Assembly (NCBI RefSeq): GCF_947500075.1
Contig: NZ_CANMQS010000002.1
Coordinates: 62,001 to 126,000 of the forward strand
Direction of reading: 5' to 3'
Origin: an uncultured Sulfitobacter sp.
Lineage (GTDB): Bacteria > Pseudomonadota > Alphaproteobacteria > Rhodobacterales > Rhodobacteraceae
Length of the DNA: 64,000 nt
The translations under genes and the position numbers were made by a program. Positions 16,295 through 24,417 of the stretch are shown one piece after another. The notes under the pieces are model-generated. The model was not told the origin of the DNA. It was given only the letters and a program-made list of their open reading frames with translations, and did not search any database. The stretch's first letter is position 1. Each line of letters begins with the position of its first letter.

Positions 16295-17125
16295 ATGACG
16301 ACGCCTTGCATCATATGTGTCGCCATTACTGGGTCTCTGCCGCGAAAGGCAATGAACCCCGCAGTGCCGATTTCGGTATCCGAACAGATCGAAAGCACCC
16401 AAGAGGCATTCGAGGCCGGGGCCACAATTTGTCATGCACATGTTCGCAACGGGGACGAGACGCCATCCAGCGATCCAGAGAAGTTTGCGCGGTTAAAAGA
16501 GGGCATTGAACAGCACTGTCCCGGTATGATCGTGCAGTTTTCAACGGGCGGTCGTTCTGGTGCGGGCAAAGACCGTGGCGGTATGCTGAGCCTGCGTCCG
16601 GACATGGCCTCGTTGAGTGTTGGCTCGAATAACTTTCCGACCCGCGTCTATGAAAACCCGCCTGATCTGATCGATTGGTTGGCCGCTGAAATGCGCGCCT
16701 ATGACATCAAACCTGAAATCGAAGCATTTGATCTGAGTCACATACTCAAGGCGGCCGAGATGCACCGGGCCGGTGCCATCGCCGGAACACCATATGTGCA
16801 GTTTGTGATGGGTGTAAAAAACGCAATGCCCGCGGATAGGCGAGTATTCGACTTCTATGTCGAAACAGTCACGCACCTCTTTCCAGGTTCGCCTTGGTGC
16901 GCCGCCGGTATCGGGCGGGAGCAGGCAATATTGAACGATTGGGCGATTGCGGCTGGCGGTCACGCCAGAACTGGTCTCGAGGACAACATCCGTCTGGATC
17001 GCAACACATTGGCCCCCTCCAATGCTGCGCTCGTTCGAAAAACTGCAGAAATCTGCGCGATTTACGACCGCCCAATCGCAACGCCATCCCAAGCACGCAG
17101 CATTCTCGGCCTTAGGCCGGTTTGA
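16295..17125 (+). CDS. BKACE/DUF849 beta-keto acid cleavage enzyme
   Basis: A 276-residue zinc-dependent TIM-barrel enzyme of the family of 3-keto-5-aminohexanoate cleavage enzyme, which condenses a beta-keto acid with acetyl-CoA to give an acyl-CoA plus acetoacetate. Zinc ligands His47 and His49 lie in TICHAHVRN, and PRKAMNPAVPIS and EIEAFDLSHI are family motifs. Length is normal. It starts four bases after the dioxygenase stop, so is coupled to it. In this setting 3-oxoadipate, the product of maleylacetate reductase, is the obvious candidate substrate (giving succinyl-CoA plus acetoacetate); this assignment is inference. Confidence 0.87.
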   Translation: MTTPCIICVAITGSLPRKAMNPAVPISVSEQIESTQEAFEAGATICHAHVRNGDETPSSDPEKFARLKEGIEQHCPGMIVQFSTGGRSGAGKDRGGMLSLRPDMASLSVGSNNFPTRVYENPPDLIDWLAAEMRAYDIKPEIEAFDLSHILKAAEMHRAGAIAGTPYVQFVMGVKNAMPADRRVFDFYVETVTHLFPGSPWCAAGIGREQAILNDWAIAAGGHARTGLEDNIRLDRNTLAPSNAALVRKTAEICAIYDRPIATPSQARSILGLRPV

Positions 17126-17137
17126 AAGGAAACTCAC

Positions 17138-17791
17138 ATGCCTGACACTGATACTCTCGACAATGAAGCGCGCAGCTCAGCCGCAGCGTTTCAAGCCCGC
17201 AACCTTTTAGCGGACGAAACGACGCTGCAACTGCTGTTTACCGAAGCCCGCACACATTACGGCTGGCAGGATCGCGACGTCAGCGAAGACACTCTGAAAT
17301 CGCTATATGAAATCGCAAAAATGGGCCCGACGTCGATGAACCAGCAACCGATGCGGGTGATCTTCGTGCATTCAGAGGACGCGAAGGATCGGCTGGAGCC
17401 CGCGCTTTTTGAAGGTAACCGGCCAAAGATGCGTAGTGCTCCGGTAACCGCGATCATCGCCTATGATCTGAACTTTTGGGAGGAACTGCCAAACACATTT
17501 CCACCCAACCCAGATGCACAGGAGATCTTCAAGAACAATGCAACTGCAGCGCAGGTGAACGCGTTTAGAAACGGCACTCTGCAGGGGGCATATTTCATGT
17601 TGGCTGCGCGGGCCGTCGGGTTGGACGTCGGCGGCATGTCTGGTTTCGAAAATGCCAAGGTGGACGAAGAATTTTTCCACGGCTCCTCGTTGAAATCCAA
17701 TTTTCTGGTGAACTTGGGATATGCCGATACGTCGAAGATCTTCCGAAGATTACCTCGCCTCGATTTCGAAACCGTTTGCGAAACAATCTGA
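17138..17791 (+). CDS. nitroreductase-family flavoprotein (RutE/HadB-like)
   Basis: A 217-residue FMN-dependent oxidoreductase. The motifs EIAKMGPTSMNQQPMRVIFV, KMRSAPVTAIIAYD and AYFMLAARAVGLDVGGMSGF match the RutE/HadB subgroup, known for malonic semialdehyde reduction and broader enal or quinone reduction. AAAGGAAA precedes ATG 17138. In an aromatic-degradation operon it could keep hydroxyquinol reduced by acting on 2-hydroxybenzoquinone, or remove a reactive aldehyde. The sequence alone does not decide between them. Confidence 0.85.
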   Translation: MPDTDTLDNEARSSAAAFQARNLLADETTLQLLFTEARTHYGWQDRDVSEDTLKSLYEIAKMGPTSMNQQPMRVIFVHSEDAKDRLEPALFEGNRPKMRSAPVTAIIAYDLNFWEELPNTFPPNPDAQEIFKNNATAAQVNAFRNGTLQGAYFMLAARAVGLDVGGMSGFENAKVDEEFFHGSSLKSNFLVNLGYADTSKIFRRLPRLDFETVCETI

Positions 17792-17803
17792 GTGGAGAAC
17801 GAA

Positions 17804-18196
17804 ATGGCAGAGCCGACGATCACAAAGGACGACATCCTGAAAGCCACTCAAGGCATGCTGCAAAAGCAGTTCTACGTGGTTTCCACGAGCCCAACTGATG
17901 GGATGGAGCCTGTCATGGCTGCCTTGGAGGAGCATTTGGCCTTCTTGGTCAAGCTTGGCCAGGATGGGATCCTTTTTGGTGCAGGACCTCACTGGGCCGA
18001 TGATGAGCACAGCTGGCACGGCGAAGGCATGGTGATCCTTCGCGCCGACAGTCTTGCGCATGCCACTGAAATCGCGGGCGAAGATCCGATGCACTCAAGT
18101 GGAGCACGGAAATTCACGGTGCGCCCATGGCTACTTAACGAAGGCGGAATGAACGTTCAATTCGATTTTTCGACTGGCATCTACACCGTTACTTGA
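17804..18196 (+). CDS. YCII-domain protein (TftG-like family)
   Basis: A 130-residue protein of the YCII superfamily, a dimeric alpha-beta barrel with a His-Asp pair. Candidate dyad residues are His44 (ALEEHLAFL) and Asp94 (IAGEDPMHS). ATG 17804 was chosen because GGAG lies six bases upstream; GTG 17792 is an in-frame alternative. TftG of the 2,4,5-T pathway, a YCII protein, removes chloride from 5-chlorohydroxyquinol next to a hydroxyquinol dioxygenase and a maleylacetate reductase, so the neighbourhood is suggestive. The protein here is longer than TftG, and the function is not established. Confidence 0.8.
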   Translation: MAEPTITKDDILKATQGMLQKQFYVVSTSPTDGMEPVMAALEEHLAFLVKLGQDGILFGAGPHWADDEHSWHGEGMVILRADSLAHATEIAGEDPMHSSGARKFTVRPWLLNEGGMNVQFDFSTGIYTVT

Positions 18197-18216
18197 AACA
18201 TCTTAGGGAGGAAAAA

Positions 18217-19263
18217 ATGAAAAATCTCATTTCAGCCGCAGCGATCTCGCTCGCCGGCGTTACAGCACAAGCAGAAACTTACGAACTAACGATGGCATCA
18301 AGTCATCCGACAGTGCTGCCGTGGGTTGGCCAGTTGTCGACATTGGTTGTCGCTGAAACCAATAGCCGCCTCGAAGCTATGGGCTCCGGAGACAGGGTTG
18401 AATGGACAGAAGCCTACGGTGGATCGCTTTATGGGTTCAAGGATACGCTGGAAGCTGTCGGCGACGGTCTGACCGATGCTGGCTGGGTGGGCACACTTTG
18501 GGAAGGGTCGAAAATGCCCCTTCAGAACATGACCTACTTCACACCGTTCATATCGGATGATCTCGTCGCGACATTGCAGATCATGAACGAACTGCATCGT
18601 GAGTTGCCGGAGCTTCAAGCCGCCTGGGATGACCAGAATGTCGTCTTTCTCGGTGCCAGCGGAGTCGAGACCTATCACCTGATGACCAATTTTCCGGTGA
18701 ATTCTATTGCGGATCTGGAAGGGCGGAAGATTCTTGCTCCAGGTCCATCCGCGAACTGGATCAAGCATCTGGGTGCGGTGCCCGTCAATGGTGCGCTTCC
18801 GACTTACTACAATCAGGTCCAAACCGGCGTGGCCGATGGCATGGTCATCATCTTGACCGGCGCGTTTCCGAACAAACATTACGAGGTCGCGCCATATGTG
18901 ACACTCGTCGGCTTGGGAGCTCAAATGACGGGTGGGCTTGGGATCAATAAAGACATTTGGGAAGGCTTGTCTGGCGACGTTCGAAAGGTCCTGACTGAAC
19001 TCGGCGAAGAATACACAGTGGCTCACGCCCAAGAGGTGATGGCGCGTTACGACAGCTTCCTCGCGAAACTTCCCGAAGTTGGCGCCACGGTAACCGAGCT
19101 TCCTGCCGCGGACGTTGAAGCGTGGGCTTCAAATATGCCGAACCTTGCCGGGGAGTGGATCGCCGCAAACCAATCAGACGGCGCCGATGCAGTGCTCGCC
19201 GCATACATGGAGAAGGTCCGCGAAGCCGGGCTTGATGCACAGATCGACTGGGCATCCAAGTAA
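18217..19263 (+). CDS. TRAP transporter solute-binding protein (DctP family)
   Basis: Periplasmic binding protein (348 aa) that captures the transported anion for the TRAP permease. The signal peptide is MKNLISAAAISLAGVTAQA. Family features are the start TYELTMASSHP, the core AYGGSLYGFKDTLEAVGDGL, and the arginine in ADLEGRKILAPGPSANW expected to grip a carboxylate. AGGGAGG sits upstream of ATG 18217. Since it is the operon's only transporter, the ligand is probably an aromatic or related organic acid that feeds the ring-cleavage enzymes. Confidence 0.92.
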   Translation: MKNLISAAAISLAGVTAQAETYELTMASSHPTVLPWVGQLSTLVVAETNSRLEAMGSGDRVEWTEAYGGSLYGFKDTLEAVGDGLTDAGWVGTLWEGSKMPLQNMTYFTPFISDDLVATLQIMNELHRELPELQAAWDDQNVVFLGASGVETYHLMTNFPVNSIADLEGRKILAPGPSANWIKHLGAVPVNGALPTYYNQVQTGVADGMVIILTGAFPNKHYEVAPYVTLVGLGAQMTGGLGINKDIWEGLSGDVRKVLTELGEEYTVAHAQEVMARYDSFLAKLPEVGATVTELPAADVEAWASNMPNLAGEWIAANQSDGADAVLAAYMEKVREAGLDAQIDWASK

Positions 19264-19280
19264 AGAAACGGGGGCGCACA

Positions 19281-21239
19281 ATGCTGACTTCAGCTTCATT
19301 TCGCCACGGAACGAACAAGACGGTAGGCGCAGTCTCTGCGCTTACCGGATTTGTCAGTGGTGCCGCATCCATCTGGATTTTCTGCCTCATGATCCTGATT
19401 TGCTCAGACATCATTGGGCGCTCCATTTTCAACGCGCCGGTTCAAGGCGTTGCAGAAATCGTGGCCAATTCCATCGTTGCAATTGTTTTCTTGCAGGCGG
19501 CACATGCGTTGATGTGCGGTCGCATGACCCGAACAGACATCCTGGCGGGTTGGCTGGAAAAAGAACGACCTTTCTCTGCCGGTGCAATGCGCATCGCATT
19601 TCACCTCGCTGGCTTTGTTGTCTTTGCTCTTATCGCGCAGGGTACGTGGCCAAAACTTGTCGACGCTTGGGTCGAAGGGGAGTTCTTTGGGGCGCAGGGC
19701 GTTTTTACCGCGCCGGTTTGGCCCATCAAGGCGTGCCTCTTTGGTGGTTCGTTGCTGACTGCGTTGGCATTTGCGGTTCAGGCGCTGAATGATTTGAAAG
19801 AGGTTGCCAACTCAGGCCGGTTGTCGCCCCTTCGCGTCAGACACTCAGTCATCACCAAACCAAAGGGCTGGCCGTATCTGATTGCTTTCGTGACGGTTGT
19901 TGTCATTGGCTATGCAATTTTCTGGGCTGACCTGGGCCGTATAGAGGTCGGATTGGTCGCCATTGGTTTTATGCTGCTTCTCATCTTTTCTGGAGCCCAT
20001 ATCGCGGTCGTTTTGATCCTTCTTAGTTTCCTTGGCATCTGGCTGATCCGGGACAACCCGACAGTGGCGATGCGGTCACTCGCCCTCGCTGCAGATGGGG
20101 CTATCAACCGTTATCTGTTTGGCGTGGTGCCATTGTTCGTGCTGATGGGGCTGATTGTCGATGTGGCTGATATCGGCAAGGATGCCTACCGCGTCGCGGC
20201 ATGGCTCCTGCAGCGGATTCGCGGCGGGCTGGGTATTGCGACTGTGGCGGCGAATGCTGTCTTTGCGTCGATTACCGGGATCTCCATCGCGTCAGCAGCT
20301 GTATTTTCCCGGGTGGCGGTGCCACAGATGGTGGCCAACGGGTACAGCAATCGGTTTGCTTTGGGCGTTGTTGCCGGTTCATCGGTGCTGGGAATGCTCA
20401 TCCCTCCCAGTCTTTTGCTGATCATCTATGGCGTCTTGGCTGAACAATCGGTTGGAGCTCTTTTCTTAGCGGCAATCGTTCCGGGTGGTATTCTGGCCTT
20501 GGTGTTTGGCGTCGGCATTTACCTGATGGCCGTTATTCGACCGAAATCCGTCATGCAATCTGAACGGCCTGTGACCATCGAAGGCGAAACGTGGGTCACG
20601 GCGGTGCAAAAACTGCTCCCAATCGCGGCGCTGGTGGTGATTGTGCTGGGCGGCATTTATTCGGGGTTCTTTACGCCAACAGAAGCTGGCGCCGCAGGAG
20701 CCGCGGCCGCTATTCTTGTTGCCCTCGTAAAGCGAAGCCTCACATGGGCCAAATTCTGGCGTGTGCTGGTGGATACAGGTTTGGTTTCTGTCTCGATTCT
20801 GATGCTGATCATCGCTGCGTCAATGTATTCACGTATGTTGACTCTTTCGACGATCCCGCAAGAGACCACCCAGTTCTTTGCTGGAATGGGACTCAGCTTG
20901 ATGGGGTTCATGATGATCTATCTGGTGCTTGTTATCATTATGGGCATGATTCTGGACAGCACGTCGATCATGCTGATTTTGCTTCCGCTGTGCCTTCCGA
21001 TTGTGACCGAACTTGGCGGTGATCTGATTTGGTTTGGGATTGTCACCGTCATTGCCGTTGAAATTGGGCTGCTGACACCACCGTTCGGACTGACTGTTTA
21101 TGTGGTGAAGGCCACCATCGCGGATCGAAGTACAACTTTGGGTGACATCTTCGCTGGCACTTTCCCTTTTGTGATCATGATGACGATTGTCACTTTGCTC
21201 CTAACATTCTTTCCAGCATTGAGCTTGTTCTTTGAATGA
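19281..21239 (+). CDS. fused TRAP transporter permease DctQM
   Basis: A single 652-residue inner-membrane protein combining the small DctQ subunit (about residues 20-180, with ICSDIIGRSIFN and VFLQAAHALMCGRMTRTDIL) and the large DctM subunit (about 200-650, with GVVPLFVLMGLIVDVADIGK, VVAGSSVLGMLIPPSLLLII and LDSTSIMLILLPLCLPIV). Fused QM subunits are common in TRAP systems. It follows the binding-protein gene by 17 nt and ends the operon; a strong hairpin follows directly. Confidence 0.93.
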   Translation: MLTSASFRHGTNKTVGAVSALTGFVSGAASIWIFCLMILICSDIIGRSIFNAPVQGVAEIVANSIVAIVFLQAAHALMCGRMTRTDILAGWLEKERPFSAGAMRIAFHLAGFVVFALIAQGTWPKLVDAWVEGEFFGAQGVFTAPVWPIKACLFGGSLLTALAFAVQALNDLKEVANSGRLSPLRVRHSVITKPKGWPYLIAFVTVVVIGYAIFWADLGRIEVGLVAIGFMLLLIFSGAHIAVVLILLSFLGIWLIRDNPTVAMRSLALAADGAINRYLFGVVPLFVLMGLIVDVADIGKDAYRVAAWLLQRIRGGLGIATVAANAVFASITGISIASAAVFSRVAVPQMVANGYSNRFALGVVAGSSVLGMLIPPSLLLIIYGVLAEQSVGALFLAAIVPGGILALVFGVGIYLMAVIRPKSVMQSERPVTIEGETWVTAVQKLLPIAALVVIVLGGIYSGFFTPTEAGAAGAAAAILVALVKRSLTWAKFWRVLVDTGLVSVSILMLIIAASMYSRMLTLSTIPQETTQFFAGMGLSLMGFMMIYLVLVIIMGMILDSTSIMLILLPLCLPIVTELGGDLIWFGIVTVIAVEIGLLTPPFGLTVYVVKATIADRSTTLGDIFAGTFPFVIMMTIVTLLLTFFPALSLFFE

Positions 21240-21243
21240 CCGC

Positions 21244-21270
21244 TTTTCACGCCGCAAAGCGGCGTCAAAA
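21244..21270. terminator. hairpin after the TRAP operon
   Basis: ACGCCGC-AAA-GCGGCGT (21249-21265) is extended by TTTT/AAAA across a C-C mismatch. It lies five bases after the DctQM stop. The pairing is strong, but no true U-run follows on the plus strand, so termination may be partial. Confidence 0.55.
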
Positions 21271-21329
21271 ATAGTGCAGCCGCAGTGATTCTTTCGCTGC
21301 ACGCGCACGCAGCGCAAAAGCTGAATTGA

Positions 21330-21411
21330 CAGGTTGGGCTCAAACCTGCCATCCGACAGTTTCAGTCGGCCTCATGCACCTCTCTTGCTGCCAACGATCT
21401 CGGGTGTGCGG
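21330..21411 (+). repeat. 62-bp interspersed repeat, copy 3, preceded by a hairpin
   Basis: A CAGGTT-(7 nt)-AACCTG hairpin (21330-21348) is followed by the repeat (21350-21411), which begins CATCCGACAGTTTCAGTCGG and ends TCGGGTGTGCGG. It is a direct copy of 4768-4829 and 5431-5493 and forms the right boundary of the catabolic region. Confidence 0.85.
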
Positions 21412-21458
21412 GGCGAAGCTGCCTTTCGCGGCACCGCTGCACACACTAGAGTATCAGT

Positions 21459-21923
21459 ATGTACAGAATGAAGCCCGGGAACAAACAGGACCCGGAACGC
21501 AGATGGGCGCTCCCCGATAGGGTCTTCTTCGGGAATGGGGCCTGTCACATCCTTGCTGGCGTGTATTTGCGGCAGGCTCATCTTCCAGCATTCTATGCAG
21601 AACGCATTGTCCCAGGCAAGGGCTTTGCCGGAAATCACATATACGTCACGAACGGTACATTGGCCTTTGATTATCACGGCTATTCTATGCGCAATCGCTT
21701 GGTCCGCTACTATACGAACAACTGGGCTGGCGCGTATTCAGAAGGGTGGAATTGCCGTCTGGAACGGGTGGACTTTGATCTCCTCTGCACGGCGGACCTG
21801 AACGAACGGAAAATGTTGGGACCAGACCAATACAGGTACGACCCGGTTGAACGAGCAAGGACCTATCTGGCCAGGATCAATCACGATAAAGCCTCCGCGA
21901 AAGCGATGCTTGACTGGCAATAG
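21459..21923 (+). CDS. hypothetical protein
   Basis: A 154-residue soluble protein rich in Tyr, Arg and Asn (IYVTNGTLAFDYHGY, VRYYTNNWAGAYSEGWNC), without signal peptide or membrane segment. I do not recognise its family. No clear ribosome site precedes ATG 21459; an internal ATG at 21468 (MKPGNKQDPERRW) is possible. It stands alone just after copy 3 of the repeat, so its origin may be tied to that junction. Confidence 0.55.
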   Translation: MYRMKPGNKQDPERRWALPDRVFFGNGACHILAGVYLRQAHLPAFYAERIVPGKGFAGNHIYVTNGTLAFDYHGYSMRNRLVRYYTNNWAGAYSEGWNCRLERVDFDLLCTADLNERKMLGPDQYRYDPVERARTYLARINHDKASAKAMLDWQ

Positions 21924-22028
21924 GTCGTGTCCCATTGACCTCCCTCCAGCCCCCCCAAACACCCACCTTGCCGCCGCACGATGTGCGTCTGGTGAGCGCT
22001 TTGGCCCCCAAGCCGCCATCCGCCCCTC

Positions 22029-22054
22029 TGTGGATAACTCTCAATCTATCCACA
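22029..22054. promoter_or_regulatory. inverted pair of DnaA-box-like sites
   Basis: TGTGGATA (22029-22036) and TATCCACA (22047-22054) form a perfect 8-bp inverted repeat with a 10-bp spacer. The first, extended to TGTGGATAA, equals the DnaA consensus TTATCCACA on the minus strand. A CGCTA-AATA-TAGCG hairpin (22071-22084) follows. The rest of 21924-22189 has no gene; TATACT at about 22159 could be the -10 box of the OmpA-family gene. Confidence 0.5.
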
Positions 22055-22189
22055 AAATGTCGAGTGGACCCGCTAAATATAGCGTTCCTGCTTCACAGGC
22101 CCCAAAATCTTGCTTACCGTCGCGGCAGGGCGCAAACGGGATTCGCCTCCCGCGCGCTATACTGGGGAACGAGAAAAAGGAACGAAGCA

Positions 22190-22765
22190 GTGAGACACAC
22201 ACTCTCCAAAACTGCGCGTGCCGTGGCAGGGGTGGCACTGGCCGCAGCACTGTCCATACAGGCACCAAGCGCACAGGCACAGACACCCTCGCAGGAGGGC
22301 CGGGACAAAGGCATCTACACACCCACCATCTGGGTCGACCCGGACGGCTGCGAGCATTGGGTGATGGACGACGGCGCCGAAGGCTACATGACACCGCACA
22401 CCAACCGTCAGGGCATTCCGGTCTGCCGCCGGGGCAATGTCTGCGGCGTGATGCCGTCGGATCAGTTCTTTGCCACCGACAGCTACCGCATCCACAAAAA
22501 GGGCCGCGCGCGTCTGGCGGAGTTCTTCAAGACCACCGGTGCTGTATCCTACATCATCACCGGCCACACCGACAGCCGTGCCTCTGATGAATACAACATG
22601 CGCCTGAGCTTCAACCGCGCCACAGCGGTGGCCAAGATCGCCAACGCATCGGGCGCCAGGATCGCGGATGTCCGCGGCTACGGCGAACGCCTGCCAGCGG
22701 CCACCAACAGCACCGCCCACGGCATGGCCAAGAACCGCCGCGTCGAAATCATCTGCATCCGCTAA
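22190..22765 (+). CDS. OmpA-family protein with WVDP-GC-HW module
   Basis: An exported protein (191 aa from GTG 22190, with AAGGAA seven bases upstream). Residues 1-30 are a signal peptide ending APSAQAQ. A module at about 47-66 follows the pattern IWVDPxGCxHWxxDDGxEGY. The C-terminus (about 88-191) is an OmpA-like peptidoglycan-binding domain: YIITGHTDSRASDEYNMRLS, RATAVA, RGYGERLP and NRRVEIICIR. It probably tethers to the cell wall from the periplasm or outer membrane. The next gene encodes a small lipoprotein with the same WVDP module, so the pair likely arose by duplication and may work together. Confidence 0.87.
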   Translation: MRHTLSKTARAVAGVALAAALSIQAPSAQAQTPSQEGRDKGIYTPTIWVDPDGCEHWVMDDGAEGYMTPHTNRQGIPVCRRGNVCGVMPSDQFFATDSYRIHKKGRARLAEFFKTTGAVSYIITGHTDSRASDEYNMRLSFNRATAVAKIANASGARIADVRGYGERLPAATNSTAHGMAKNRRVEIICIR

Positions 22766-22780
22766 GGGGACCTGAACGTG

Positions 22781-23101
22781 ATGAAAACCAAGATATTGCT
22801 GATCACAGCCTGTGCCTTTGGCCTCAGCGCCTGTGCCGACTTCGAAGGCGGCCTCGGACGGGGCTACCCCTCTGACAAGACCGTCGACCGGGGCTTTGAC
22901 AAAAAGCACCTCAGCCAGCTTCAGGCCGGCATCTGGGTCGATCCAAACGGCTGCGACCACTGGATCATCGACGATGGCGTCGAAGGGTATCTCTCCGCCC
23001 GGCTGGACAAATACGGCAAGCCAGTCTGCTCTGGCGTGGCACCGCCCACACAGACGGTTGGTGATTTCAAAGGCGGCTCTTCCGTCCGGGATCCCAACTG
23101 A
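22781..23101 (+). CDS. small lipoprotein sharing the WVDP-GC-HW module
   Basis: A 106-residue lipoprotein. MKTKILLITACAFGLSAC is a good lipoprotein signal, with Cys18 as the lipidation site. Residues about 51-70 repeat the IWVDPxGCxHWxxDDGxEGY module of the OmpA-family protein 15 nt upstream. A GTG at 22778 directly before the ATG is an alternative start, better spaced from AGGGGA. There is no OmpA domain, so this looks like a truncated paralogue. A terminator follows at 23150. Confidence 0.8.
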   Translation: MKTKILLITACAFGLSACADFEGGLGRGYPSDKTVDRGFDKKHLSQLQAGIWVDPNGCDHWIIDDGVEGYLSARLDKYGKPVCSGVAPPTQTVGDFKGGSSVRDPN

Positions 23102-23149
23102 TTTGCCATACCTGGGGGCAAACATCTGCCCAGGAAAGCCCACAAACGG

Positions 23150-23178
23150 GGCCGGCGTGTTGCACATGCCGGCCTTTT
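23150..23178 (+). terminator. rho-independent terminator
   Basis: GGCCGGC (23150-23156) pairs with GCCGGCC (23168-23174) across an 11-nt loop and is followed by TTTTGCGTTTT. It lies 49 nt after the lipoprotein stop, ending that operon before phoH. Confidence 0.7.
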
Positions 23179-23259
23179 GCGTTTTCTCCCCCCAAAAGGG
23201 GGCTACACGACTCAAGCCCGACACCCTACATCAAGCGCTTCAACCAAAAGGACAGTGTT

Positions 23260-24270
23260 TTGCCCGCAGATACCGCCATGACCGGCACACCCGTGCCCCC
23301 GAAGGTTCTGGAATTTCCCGACAACCGCCTGCTGATTGACCTCTGCGGCGCCTATGATGCGCATCTGGCCGCCATCGAAAAGGCACTGGAGGTGCAGATC
23401 GTGCGGCGCGGCAATCAACTGTCGGTGATGGCAGAGGATGAAGCGGCGCAGGCGCAGGCCGAGGTGGTGCTGAATACGCTCTACACCCGGCTGGAATCGG
23501 GCCGCGCGGTGGAACCGGCGGATGTGGACAGCCTGCTGCGCATGGGCACCTCCGCCGAAGACACCGGCAGCCGCGCGGGCGACCAGATCGAAATGCCCAT
23601 CGCAGGCGGCGTCGAAATCCAGACCCGCAAGAAACGGGTGGAGCCGCGCACAGCCGCGCAAAAGGCCTATGTGCAATCGCTCTTCGACAATGAACTGGCC
23701 TTCGGCATCGGCCCTGCGGGCACCGGCAAAACCTATCTCGCCGTCGCCGTGGGCGTGAGCATGTTCATCGGCGGCCACGTTGACCGGATCATCCTCTCCC
23801 GCCCGGCGGTGGAGGCGGGCGAAAAGCTCGGCTATCTGCCCGGCGACATGAAGGACAAGGTCGATCCCTACATGCAGCCCTTGTATGACGCGCTCAATGA
23901 CTTCCTGCCGGGCAAGCAACTGGCCAAACTCCTGGAAGACAAACGCATCGAAATCGCGCCGCTGGCCTTCATGCGCGGCCGGACACTCTCCAATGCCTTC
24001 GTGGTGCTGGATGAGGCGCAGAACGCGACCTCGATGCAGATGAAGATGTTCCTGACGCGCCTTGGCGAAGGCTCGCGCATGGTGATCACCGGTGACCGCA
24101 CCCAGATTGATCTGCCGCGCGGCACCCAATCGGGGCTGGCAGATGCCGAACGCCTGCTGAAAACGATCCCCAAGATCAGCTTCAACTACTTCACCTCCAA
24201 GGACGTGGTGCGCCACCCGCTGGTGGCAGCCATCATCGAAGCCTATGAGGCGGATACGGGAAACACCTGA
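23260..24270 (+). CDS. PhoH-family ATPase
   Basis: Cytoplasmic P-loop protein (336 aa). The Walker A motif is GPAGTGKTYLAVAVGV and Walker B is FVVLDEAQNATSMQMKMFLT, with MVITGDRTQIDLP as a helicase-like motif III. An N-terminal KH-like region precedes it. PhoH proteins are linked to RNA metabolism and commonly sit beside ybeY, as here. TTG 23260 is preferred because AAGGA lies seven bases upstream; ATG 23278 is the alternative. Confidence 0.92.
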   Translation: MPADTAMTGTPVPPKVLEFPDNRLLIDLCGAYDAHLAAIEKALEVQIVRRGNQLSVMAEDEAAQAQAEVVLNTLYTRLESGRAVEPADVDSLLRMGTSAEDTGSRAGDQIEMPIAGGVEIQTRKKRVEPRTAAQKAYVQSLFDNELAFGIGPAGTGKTYLAVAVGVSMFIGGHVDRIILSRPAVEAGEKLGYLPGDMKDKVDPYMQPLYDALNDFLPGKQLAKLLEDKRIEIAPLAFMRGRTLSNAFVVLDEAQNATSMQMKMFLTRLGEGSRMVITGDRTQIDLPRGTQSGLADAERLLKTIPKISFNYFTSKDVVRHPLVAAIIEAYEADTGNT

Positions 24271-24387
24271 TGCACTGGCGTCCACCTTCCGCTCCCCGCG
24301 CAGCCCCTCTACAATCTCCCCCTTCACAGCCGGTGCCCGCAGACCTGTCGTCCTCACCCGCGGGCCCTGTCCGGACCACCGGCCTTG

Positions 24388-24417
24388 CCCCTCTTTTTGG
24401 CCGAAAATATCCCTCCG
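24388..24417 (-). repeat. GGGATATTTTTGG-type interspersed element
   Basis: Read on the minus strand this contains GGGATATTTTCGGCCAAAAA followed by GAGGGG. An almost identical inverse copy is at 53498-53523, and related forms are at 31377-31403 and 47037-47062. It lies in the 190-nt gap between phoH and ybeY, where I see no gene. Confidence 0.6.

Noticed and set aside
16295-17125. Calling the DUF849 protein 3-keto-5-aminohexanoate cleavage enzyme
   Set aside because: No lysine-fermentation genes are nearby; the context points to 3-oxoadipate, so only the family name was used.
22029-22084. Chromosomal or plasmid replication origin
   Set aside because: Only two DnaA-like boxes are present, with no dnaA, parAB, repABC or hemE-type neighbours.
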